Below are positions 1 to 5,215 of a stretch of 5,215 nt of DNA, piece after piece. The stretch is from positions 1 to 5,215 of the forward strand of contig JAGCWG010000431.1 in NCBI GenBank assembly GCA_017961965.1. Direction: 5' to 3'. Under the pieces are notes generated by a model. The model saw only the letters and a program-made list of their open reading frames with translations. It was not told the origin of the DNA and ran no database searches. The stretch comes from Bacteroidaceae bacterium (lineage in GTDB: Bacteria; Bacteroidota; Bacteroidia; Bacteroidales; Bacteroidaceae). Position numbers and translations under genes: made by a program. How positions within the stretch are numbered: the first letter of the stretch is position 1; every line of letters begins with the position of its first letter.

Positions 1-697
1 ATATTCCACGGCGGAGATGTAGCTGGTCTTTAGGATTGCATAGCATTTCTGTCACGAAGATGAGTGCAAAGAGCTGTGCAAGTATCGTGGCAATGGCTGC
101 TCCCTTGATACCCATGCCAAACTTGAAGATGAACAACGGGTCAAGTATGGAGTTGATGACGACTGTGGATATTGTTGCCGTCATGGCTGCCATTGGGTGA
201 CCTGTGGAACGTAATGCTCCGTTGAGACCGAGGTACAGATGCGTGATGACGTTGCCCAAGAGTATGATGAACATATAGTCGTGGGCATAGCCAATGGTGT
301 TCTCTGATGCTCCGAAGAACATGAGCAACGGATTGATGAATATCAGTCCGAGTGCACCGATGAGCAAGCCTGTGATGACATCGAGGCTCACGAGGTTACC
401 AAGTGTACGCTGTGCTCCCTCTATGTCTTTCTGACCAAGCTTGATGGACATGAGTGTACTTGCTCCCACACCTATCATTGCACCGAAGGCTGCGCTAAGG
501 TTCATGATAGGGAATGTGACAGCAAGACCGCCGAGTGACAGCGTTCCTACGTCTGGTATGTGACCGATGAAGATACGGTCAACCATATTGTATAGTGACG
601 ATGCAAGCATCGCGATGACAGCTGGTAAGGCGTACTTCATAAGAAGGCTGCCTATCGGCGCTGTGCCAAGTTCTTTTGTTCTATCGTTTGTTTGCAT
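1..697 (-). CDS. MATE family efflux transporter, N-terminal 232 residues (3' part outside window)
   Basis: This is the N-terminal half of an inner-membrane MATE (multidrug and toxic compound extrusion) exporter, which would expel cationic drugs or metabolites using a Na+ or H+ gradient. I translated it by hand from ATG at 695-697; the frame stays open to the window edge. It begins MQTNDRTKELGTAPIGSLLM and runs into TM1 (about residues 18-45, with SLYNMVDRIFIG). TM2 follows at about 55-85 (LGGLAVTFPIMN, GVGAST), then a GQKDIEGAQRTLGN loop, TM3 (107-128), TM4 (140-160), the conserved LRSTGHPMAA linker, TM5 with NSILDPLFIFKFGMGIKGAA (about 181-201), and TM6. The LDPLFIF-GMGIKGAAIAT block is typical of the family. 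MATE proteins are usually about 440-460 residues, so roughly half is present. The start lies 134 bp after the peptidase stop. No Shine-Dalgarno is visible, as is common in Bacteroidota. Substrate and subfamily (MepA-like or DinF-like) cannot be decided here. Confidence 0.93.
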   Translation of the reverse strand, partial: MQTNDRTKELGTAPIGSLLMKYALPAVIAMLASSLYNMVDRIFIGHIPDVGTLSLGGLAVTFPIMNLSAAFGAMIGVGASTLMSIKLGQKDIEGAQRTLGNLVSLDVITGLLIGALGLIFINPLLMFFGASENTIGYAHDYMFIILLGNVITHLYLGLNGALRSTGHPMAAMTATISTVVINSILDPLFIFKFGMGIKGAAIATILAQLFALIFVTEMLCNPKDQLHLRRGI

Positions 698-720
698 AAT
701 TCGTTTTTTTGAGAGAGAGG

Positions 721-801
721 CTTGATAATATAGCAGGGCTAGTTGTTCTATATTTTCTAGAAGTTCTAGTTATTCTAGATTTCCTAGAGAGCCTAGGTTC
801 T
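721..801. repeat. 9-bp phased CTAG tandem array
   Basis: CTAG tetranucleotides begin at 739, 757, 766, 775, 784 and 793, and the slot at 748 reads CTAT, so seven consecutive 9-bp units share a CTAGNNNNN pattern. Two weaker units continue in phase at 730 (ATAG) and 721 (CTTG), so the array decays toward the MATE start codon. The five spacer bases are mostly A/T-rich and not conserved. The array fills most of the gap between the peptidase stop and the MATE start, in what would be the leader of the MATE mRNA. Function is unknown. It is not a CRISPR array, because the units are far too short. Confidence 0.85.
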
Positions 802-831
802 CCCCCTTGGGGAGTTAGAGGGGGCTTGGCT
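800..831 (-). terminator. GC-rich hairpin after the S9 peptidase stop (possible terminator, dispersed-element copy)
   Basis: Immediately after the peptidase stop codon the transcribed strand reads AGCCAAGCCCCCTC, then CTCCCC AAG GGGGAG. The two arms (809-814 and 800-805) form a perfect 6-bp GC-rich stem with a 3-nt loop. No T-tract follows on the minus strand, so it is not a classical intrinsic terminator. The position just behind a stop codon and the strength of the stem make a role in 3'-end formation or mRNA stability possible. The sequence resembles the C/G-rich patches at 3221-3243 and 3002-3022, which suggests copies of one dispersed intergenic element. Confidence 0.45.
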
Positions 832-2982
832 TTACCACTCTGGAGGATCTACTCCAAGAAGGTTCTTGACGAAGAAGTCGTAGCGCTTATGTTCGCCGAA
901 GGATTCACCCATTGTGTGGCGTGCTCCCGGAAGGAGAATGAACTCGAAGTTCTTGTTCGCCTTCTGGAGTGCATTTACTACCTGATAAGATGATGATGGG
1001 TCAACATTGTCATCCATCTCACCTACGACGAGCATGAGCTTGCCCTTCAGGTTCTTGGCATTCTCCACGTTGCTGCACTCTATGTAGCTTGAGTCAACAG
1101 GATAGCCCATCCATTGTTCGTTCCACCATATCTTGTCCATACGGTTGTCACGACATCCGCATGCTGCATATGCTGCCTTGTAGAAGTCGCCATGGAAAAG
1201 AAGCGCACCGAGTGCTTCCTGTCCACCTGCACTACAACCATAGATACCCATGCGCTCGATGTCCATGTATGGATATTTCTTGGCAGCTGCCTTTATCCAT
1301 TCTATGCGGTCAGGGAAACCTGCATCCTTGAGGTTCTTGTAGCACACCTGCTCAAAGTCGAGGTTGCGGAACGATGTACTCATTCCGTCAAGCTGTACGA
1401 CAATAAAGCCAAGTTCCGTGAGGTCATCGTAGTACCACATCCAAGGCATGAATGACTTAGGTACATACTGGTCGCCAGGACCAGAGTAGATATACTCGAT
1501 GACTGGATATTTCTTATTAGGGTCGAAGTTGCGTGGACGACGTATGATACCCCACATATCTGTCTTTCCGTCACGTCCCGGAGCTACGAATACTTCTGGC
1601 TTTACCCAACCATTAGCCTCGAGTGCAGAGATGTCGGCAGTCTCAAGAGTGCTGATGACCTTACCGTCAATGGCGGAGCGAAGTACGGTGACAGGAGGCA
1701 TATCGACAGAAGAGTAGGTGTCGATAAGTGTCTGCTTGTACTTGTTGTAGGTAATGGAGTGATTGCCTCGCTCTGGTGTGAGAGCCTTGAGGTTCTTGCC
1801 GTTGAGGTCAATGCGGTAGAAGTGTATGTTGTATGGGTCTTCCTGTGCAATCTCGCCATCAAGGTTAGATGCAACGACTCCCATATTTTTGCAGTTCATT
1901 CCGTTTGCAGAGAAGATGATATATCCCTTGCCCTTGTCGTCAATCTCGTAGTGGATGACGTTGCGTACCCAGTAGTCACCCTTGGTAACCTGTGACAGCT
2001 TGCCAGTCTTACGGTTGAGAATGTAAAGGTGGGCATGACCGTCACGGTCGCTCTTCCACAGGATATGGTCAGCATCCATGTCACGGCGGAGGTTGCGAGA
2101 GTAGGCAACGTACTTGTCGTTCTTATCTTCAATAAGCGTCTTGACTTCTCCCTTGAGGTTCATCTCAAGTATGCGGTATGTCTTGTGTCCTCGTTCGTTG
2201 AACTCGAACGTGACTGTCTTGCCGTTAGCATCCCACCAAGGTGCAGATACATTATACTGTGATGCAAAGAGTGCCGTTGATGTAGGACGGATAACTTTCT
2301 TGTTCTCCACGTCGATGATGACAGGTATGCGATAGTTGAGAGAGTCGCCTGGCTTTGCATATTCCTGCTTGGAGTACTTTGGCTGTACTTGGTCGGTAGG
2401 TGACGAGAGCGTGTATGTAACATAACGCTTAGGTGCTGGCTTAATGAGTACTGTGGCATAATACTTGCCATCAGCCGACCAGTTACCCCATGAAGAGTAG
2501 TAACAAGTGTCGCAACCGTCAGATGTTATCGGAGTATCTGTCTCCTTTGGTTTCTCATCAGTTATGATGCAATCCTGAAGATACAGGTTGTTGTCCTTGT
2601 GAATGATGAATGTATTCTTTTTGACAGGATTCTCGGCACGTCCGTCTTTCTCATCACGCACCTCCATCCAATGATGGTATTCGCCAGAAGTATGCTCTGG
2701 TCTCTGACGCTTAGGCGTAGGGTCTTCGCATGATTCCTTCTCGCCAGTCACGGCATTTACCTTGAACCATGCCCTTCCCTTACCGTCATACACAGAATAA
2801 CTGAAATAGTCAGCATTGTCCTCACGAATTGGGGAAACGTTGACGGTGCCGTGTGTCATCTTGTTCTCGTATCTGCTTCGTACCTTGAAAGCATTCTTGT
2901 AGTCCTCTGCTGTTCCTTGTGCCATGATGCTGACCTCGGCAGCGGAACATAATACCATTGAAAGAAATAATCTGTTAAGCAT
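832..2982 (-). CDS. Secreted S9 family serine peptidase (DPP-IV / prolyl oligopeptidase type)
   Basis: This is a complete 716-residue exported peptidase that probably cleaves short, often proline-containing peptides in the periplasm or at the cell surface. A Sec signal peptide is likely (LFLSMVLCSAAEVSIMAQG, residues 5-23); Cys12 is not in a good lipobox, so it is probably not a lipoprotein. Residues about 95-430 match a DPP-IV-type beta-propeller, with blade-like strings such as WSADGKYYAT (168-177) and LWKSDRDGHAHLYILN. Residues about 480-712 are the alpha/beta-hydrolase domain. The nucleophile is Ser584 in GCSAGG, the acid most likely Asp657 in GEMDDNVDP, and the base His689 in GARHTMGE. 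The CGCRDNRMDKIWWNEQWMGYP block (608-628) is typical of Bacteroidota S9 homologues. The expected Glu-Glu motif of true DPP-IV is not evident, so aminodipeptidase specificity is uncertain. ATG at 2980-2982 is chosen because the signal peptide begins there. It shares its strand with its neighbours, with gaps of 261 bp upstream and 134 bp downstream. Confidence 0.93.
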   Translation of the reverse strand: MLNRLFLSMVLCSAAEVSIMAQGTAEDYKNAFKVRSRYENKMTHGTVNVSPIREDNADYFSYSVYDGKGRAWFKVNAVTGEKESCEDPTPKRQRPEHTSGEYHHWMEVRDEKDGRAENPVKKNTFIIHKDNNLYLQDCIITDEKPKETDTPITSDGCDTCYYSSWGNWSADGKYYATVLIKPAPKRYVTYTLSSPTDQVQPKYSKQEYAKPGDSLNYRIPVIIDVENKKVIRPTSTALFASQYNVSAPWWDANGKTVTFEFNERGHKTYRILEMNLKGEVKTLIEDKNDKYVAYSRNLRRDMDADHILWKSDRDGHAHLYILNRKTGKLSQVTKGDYWVRNVIHYEIDDKGKGYIIFSANGMNCKNMGVVASNLDGEIAQEDPYNIHFYRIDLNGKNLKALTPERGNHSITYNKYKQTLIDTYSSVDMPPVTVLRSAIDGKVISTLETADISALEANGWVKPEVFVAPGRDGKTDMWGIIRRPRNFDPNKKYPVIEYIYSGPGDQYVPKSFMPWMWYYDDLTELGFIVVQLDGMSTSFRNLDFEQVCYKNLKDAGFPDRIEWIKAAAKKYPYMDIERMGIYGCSAGGQEALGALLFHGDFYKAAYAACGCRDNRMDKIWWNEQWMGYPVDSSYIECSNVENAKNLKGKLMLVVGEMDDNVDPSSSYQVVNALQKANKNFEFILLPGARHTMGESFGEHKRYDFFVKNLLGVDPPEW

Positions 2983-3000
2983 CGGTTAAGTTGGTGAATT

Positions 3001-3117
3001 TAAGCCCCCTCCCCATCCTCCCGCCGTCGAGCAGGGGACTGTTCTCCCCTCATTTCGGGACAGAGAAACATTTAGTTTCTCTTCTGCGCCCTCATTCGCC
3101 CACGTGGGGGAGGGTGA
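3001..3117 (-). repeat. GC-rich structured element in the S9 peptidase leader
   Basis: This element occupies the peptidase upstream region and ends about 18 bp before its ATG. Its outer edges are inverted: CCCTCCCC at 3007-3014 against GGGGAGGG at 3107-3114. Inside are three further symmetric blocks: AGGGGA/TCCCCT (3033-3038 and 3045-3050, 6-nt loop), AGAGAAAC/GTTTCTCT (3062-3069 and 3075-3082, 5-nt loop), and the perfect palindrome CCCACGTGGG (3099-3108). CCCTCATTTCG (3047-3057) and CCCTCATTCG (3089-3098) are near direct repeats. Base composition is clearly more GC-rich than the surrounding AT-rich spacer. It may be a dispersed intergenic repeat, a structured 5' leader, or both. No coding frame is evident in it. 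Confidence 0.6.
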
Positions 3118-3138
3118 CTAATGCAAGAGAGCCGTTGA

Positions 3139-3186
3139 GTTTTTAAGTTTGTGAGTTTTTAAGTTTTTAAGTTTGTGAGTTCTTAA
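3139..3186. repeat. 8-bp tandem array (GTTTTTAA / GTTTGTGA)
   Basis: Six contiguous 8-bp units read, on the plus strand, GTTTTTAA, GTTTGTGA, GTTTTTAA, GTTTTTAA, GTTTGTGA, GTTCTTAA. Two alternating variants recur exactly, so this is more than low-complexity AT sequence. On the transcribed strand it is an A-rich run of TTAAAAAC and TCACAAAC units between the DUF6057-like stop and the structured peptidase leader. Length variation by strand slippage would be expected. Function is unknown. Confidence 0.85.
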
Positions 3187-3200
3187 TTTTTTATGTTATT

Positions 3201-3217
3201 GCGGTCTGTGAGACTGC
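3201..3217 (-). terminator. Weak hairpin downstream of the DUF6057-like gene
   Basis: GCGGTCT and AGACTGC flank a GTG loop, giving a 7-bp stem that contains one G-U wobble on the plus strand but an A-C mismatch on the minus strand, which is the strand the gene uses. It lies 26 nt past the stop codon of the DUF6057-like gene. No T-run follows on the transcribed strand, so a terminator role is only a weak possibility. Confidence 0.25.
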
Positions 3218-3220
3218 TTT

Positions 3221-3243
3221 GCCCCTTTTGTGGGTGGAGGCTT
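3221..3243 (-). repeat. C/G-rich element directly after the DUF6057-like stop codon
   Basis: On the transcribed strand the stop codon is followed at once by AAGCCTCCACCCACAAAAGG and then GGC. This is the same layout (AAGCC, C-rich arm, A-rich turn, G-rich arm) as the element after the peptidase stop at 800-831, but with weaker pairing. It may be a diverged copy of the same dispersed element and may help define the mRNA 3' end. Confidence 0.4.
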
Positions 3244-4740
3244 TTAATACAGCATCATATCCGTATAGAAGTAGTAGTACCACCAGTATGTTTCGCCATA
3301 TAGTGGTTTGAGCTTGCTTGCCATTTCCTCGTCGCTGAGTTTCTGTTCCTTTAAGTCATAGAACTCACGGACGAAGTTGTTGTAGCGTTCGGCTATGATA
3401 TTGTCAAAGTCAAAACCGCTTATGTCGAGTGCCTCGTCTGGCATTGAACCAAACATGATGGCAGCCTCTTGGTAGAGATGCGGTATTGGCCCTTGTGGGT
3501 GAGTCTTGACATAGTCGATGAAATGGGTGGCGAATCTATATCCATCCTTTGCCACGAGTGAGAAACAGAGTGCTACGTTCTGTTGCTTCTCGTTCTTGGC
3601 TTTCTCTATTGAGGAGAAATAACGGATAATCCATTCCTGACAGTTGCTGTTGTCGTTGTCGAGTTCAACGTCATCATCCACAATGAGTGGAACGACGTTG
3701 CCACATTCCTCTGACTGATAGAACAGGGTGCTTGAATGAATCTCTCGTTCCTTCTGTATTGCCCAGTCACGATGGAACTTGGTTGACTTGAGCAGGTTGA
3801 TATACTTCTGTGCAAGGTCCAGTTCCTGGTTGTACATGGCTGAACGGATAAGTATCTTCATGTGCCTTATGCTCATGCCGTACTCCACAGAGTTCTCTAT
3901 TGCCCAACGATAAGCAAAGTTGAACTGACCAAACTGGTAGTATAACATTGGTGCTCCGATGCGTGAGGTGCGTACCTGTAGTGAGTCGGGAGCATCGTAG
4001 AGAGTACCGCAGTTGTTGGTCTTGAGCATATCGTCAAACTTATTGGTGTGTATGAGGGCTACGTTCTTCATCATGACCATGAAGTTGGTAGGTTCCTTTG
4101 CCTTGATGTTTTCGTTGATAACATCGTCCCAGCGACATTCGTCCATGGCGTGATACATCTTCAGTTCAGCGAAGAAGTTCTTGGATGGATAAGTCCACGA
4201 ATATAGTTTTACCACGGGATTTGCCACTATATATATAATGCAGCAAAGCGCAAGGGCAATGTTGGTATATATAGCCTTTATCTTTGTGAACCTGTCTATG
4301 GCTAATCTAATCATCATGGCAACTATTGACATGATGAGTATGCACACAGCCATTGCGAATACATATCCTGGACACTTGGAGTAGTAGATGTAATAGCCGA
4401 ACGTCATCACCGCATAAAGCTGGAAGGCTACGGGCAATAGCGGGATGATGTGCCAATAACCCTTTGGACGGAAGGCTACTATGAGGCTCAGGTGCGTTGC
4501 CACCCACACCATGGTGAGCATCAATGCACCAAGCCATGGATAATAGAAGAATTGGGTGAGATAACTTCCCACCCATATCCATAGTCCTTGATTACGGTTC
4601 AGCAACTCTTGCATGTAGGTATGTCCACCTATGAAGATGGAGTTATCCTGAAGGGCATAGAGATACTCGCTGTGCATCACAAGCAACGCATAGGCTATGA
4701 TTGCAAAGATGAGTGCTGAATAGTATTGTGAATGTTTCAT
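3244..4740 (-). CDS. DUF6057-like multi-pass membrane protein with helical-repeat C-terminal domain
   Basis: This is a complete 498-residue protein of unknown function. About five hydrophobic segments can be seen (roughly residues 8-28, 68-90, 97-119, 125-148 and 157-180), placing the N-terminal third in the inner membrane. From about residue 190 it becomes soluble, rich in aromatic residues and helical, with TPR-like pairs: AELKMYHAMDECRWDDVI, then YYQFGQFNFAYRWAIE, then LDLAQKYINLLKSTKFHRDWA. An acidic patch lies at 355-363 and a striking aromatic end, ETYWWYYYFY, near 483-492. The layout and the YINLLKSTKFHRDWA block recall the Bacteroidota DUF6057 family; that is from memory, not a search. 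ATG at 4738-4740 is the first available start, because an in-frame stop (4744-4746) lies two codons upstream. The preceding gene on the strand is a PD40 propeller protein, a pairing that suggests shared function. No enzymatic motif was found. Confidence 0.8.
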   Translation of the reverse strand: MKHSQYYSALIFAIIAYALLVMHSEYLYALQDNSIFIGGHTYMQELLNRNQGLWIWVGSYLTQFFYYPWLGALMLTMVWVATHLSLIVAFRPKGYWHIIPLLPVAFQLYAVMTFGYYIYYSKCPGYVFAMAVCILIMSIVAMMIRLAIDRFTKIKAIYTNIALALCCIIYIVANPVVKLYSWTYPSKNFFAELKMYHAMDECRWDDVINENIKAKEPTNFMVMMKNVALIHTNKFDDMLKTNNCGTLYDAPDSLQVRTSRIGAPMLYYQFGQFNFAYRWAIENSVEYGMSIRHMKILIRSAMYNQELDLAQKYINLLKSTKFHRDWAIQKEREIHSSTLFYQSEECGNVVPLIVDDDVELDNDNSNCQEWIIRYFSSIEKAKNEKQQNVALCFSLVAKDGYRFATHFIDYVKTHPQGPIPHLYQEAAIMFGSMPDEALDISGFDFDNIIAERYNNFVREFYDLKEQKLSDEEMASKLKPLYGETYWWYYYFYTDMMLY

Positions 4741-4795
4741 CGATTACTTCTTTGCGTCTTCTTTAGTGATGGTAAAATTATAAACTTTAGCTTGT

Positions 4796-4934
4796 AGTTA
4801 AAGAGGAGTTAAAAAGAAGTTATATAGGAAGTTAAAAAGACGAATGTCTATCGCATCGTGATTTCAAAAACAATTAGCAAAAGAGTATCGTCTTTTTAAC
4901 TCCTTTTTAACTCCACTATAACTACTCTATAACT
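4796..4934. repeat. Inverted pair of 11-bp phased arrays around a 46-bp centre
   Basis: The left arm has four units starting AGTTA at 4796, 4807, 4818 and 4830 (spacing 11, 11, 12). The right arm has four units ending AACT, at 4891-4901, 4902-4912, 4913-4923 and 4924-4934, exactly 11 bp apart. The arms are inverted relative to each other. The innermost 13 bp match perfectly (AGTTAAAAAGACG at 4830-4842, CGTCTTTTTAACT at 4889-4901), and the outer units match imperfectly. The central 46 bp (4843-4888) hold no obvious gene. The structure lies between the PD40 stop and the DUF6057-like start. In RNA it could fold into a long AT-rich hairpin acting as a terminator or stabiliser. In DNA it could be a cruciform or a phased protein-binding site. 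Confidence 0.8.
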
Positions 4935-4953
4935 CCTTACAAATAAAGCGTCA

Positions 4954-5215
4954 TCACTTGAAGGTTACCTTTCTTGCTTCAGTCTTTGCCACGGAAGTGA
5001 ATTCCTTTGGTGAAATCTTCACGCTCTCAACCATAAACTCAGGACGGTTGAAACTGCGAAGGAAGAATGTATAGAAACTTGGGTCTTTCTGTGGAACGGC
5101 AAATGCCTTGTGTACCTTGCCCTTCTTGTCGAAGTATGCAATGTAAGGACGTGTGTAGTTGCCGTCGTCTCTACGACTCTCGAAGATAATCCATCTGCCG
5201 TTGCTTGACCATACA
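4954..5215 (-). CDS. PD40/TolB-like beta-propeller protein, C-terminal 86 residues (5' part outside window)
   Basis: Only the end of this gene lies in the window. The translation begins VWSSNGRWIIFESRRDDGNY and continues TRPYIAYFDKKGKVHKAFAV, PQKDPSFYTFFLRSFNRPEF, ending EARKVTFK. WSSNGRWIIFESRRDDGNYT is a typical PD40/WD40-like blade (W-S-x-N/D-G-x-W-I-x-F-x-S-x-R), and the PYIAYFDKKGK strand closes it. PD40 repeats are found in TolB-like and periplasmic propeller proteins that usually bind proteins or glycans rather than catalyse reactions. The remaining tail (FNRPEFMVESVKISPKEF onward) is a short beta-rich extension. Two consecutive TGA codons (4954-4956 and 4951-4953) end the frame. It lies 213 bp upstream of the DUF6057-like gene on the same strand. 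The export signal and total length cannot be judged from this fragment. Confidence 0.82.
   Translation of the reverse strand, partial: VWSSNGRWIIFESRRDDGNYTRPYIAYFDKKGKVHKAFAVPQKDPSFYTFFLRSFNRPEFMVESVKISPKEFTSVAKTEARKVTFK

Noticed and set aside
739..801. CTAG array as a CRISPR or attachment site
   Set aside because: Units are 9 bp with only four fixed bases; there are no repeat-spacer lengths, no cas genes and no integrase nearby.
709..993. Plus-strand open frame of 94 codons starting in the CTAG array
   Set aside because: Its first part is the 9-bp repeat read as repeating tripeptides and the rest is antisense to the conserved C-terminus of the S9 peptidase; no family resemblance and no ribosome-binding context.
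1089..2471. Several open frames of 64-113 codons on both strands inside the peptidase gene
   Set aside because: All overlap a full-length conserved CDS in other frames, have low-complexity or Cys/Thr/Ser-rich translations, and match no domain I recognise.
2946..2949. Lipoprotein processing at Cys12 of the S9 peptidase
   Set aside because: The preceding residues are M-V-L, with Leu at -1, which does not fit a lipobox; a type I signal cleavage near MAQG is more plausible.
3606..4582. Minus-strand open frames of 69 and 91 codons inside the DUF6057-like gene
   Set aside because: Both are out-of-frame shadows of a coherent membrane-protein reading frame.
4741..4800. A Bacteroides-type promoter (TAnnTTTG with upstream TTTG) before the DUF6057-like gene
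   Set aside because: TAATTTTA on the minus strand is close to the -7 box but lacks the final G, and no TTTG is present at the right spacing; too weak to annotate.
4843..4888. Small gene or sRNA in the centre of the 11-bp inverted array
   Set aside because: The 46 bp show no start codon with a useful frame, no promoter-like boxes and no conserved RNA motif that I can identify.

Overview
The window looks like an ordinary chromosomal segment of a Bacteroidales bacterium, probably Prevotella or Segatella-like. The grounds are the Bacteroidota-type protein families (an S9 peptidase with a C-terminal WNEQWMGYP block, a DUF6057-like membrane protein, a PD40 propeller tail), the absence of clear Shine-Dalgarno sequences, moderate GC content, and intergenic gaps filled with short phased repeats and GC-rich elements. 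The genus is inference only. I see no RNA gene, CRISPR array, transposase, attachment site or replication origin.

All four genes lie on the minus strand, so transcription runs from high to low coordinates. In that order they are: the last 86 codons of a PD40/TolB-like beta-propeller protein (4954-5215, cut by the window edge); a complete 498-residue multi-pass membrane protein resembling the DUF6057 family (3244-4740); a complete 716-residue secreted S9 serine peptidase of the dipeptidyl-peptidase IV / prolyl oligopeptidase class (832-2982); and the first 232 codons of a MATE-family multidrug exporter (1-697, cut by the window edge). Gaps are 213, 261 and 134 bp. No gene overlaps another, so a single tight operon is not shown. 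The PD40 and DUF6057-like genes may be a functional pair. The peptidase and the exporter have no evident link to them beyond shared orientation.

The most distinctive content is intergenic. Each gap holds a different short phased repeat: a 9-bp CTAG array (721-801), an 8-bp GTTTTTAA/GTTTGTGA array (3139-3186), and two inverted arrays of an 11-bp AGTTA-type unit around a 46-bp centre (4796-4934). GC-rich CCCC/GGGG elements follow the stop codons of the peptidase and the DUF6057-like gene, and a third, larger structured one lies just upstream of the peptidase start. The peptidase keeps its Ser-Asp-His triad but appears to have CDTC where canonical DPP-IV enzymes carry the Glu-Glu substrate-recognition pair. 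I do not see a complete new multi-gene system; the repeats and the uncharacterised membrane protein with its PD40 neighbour are the best leads.
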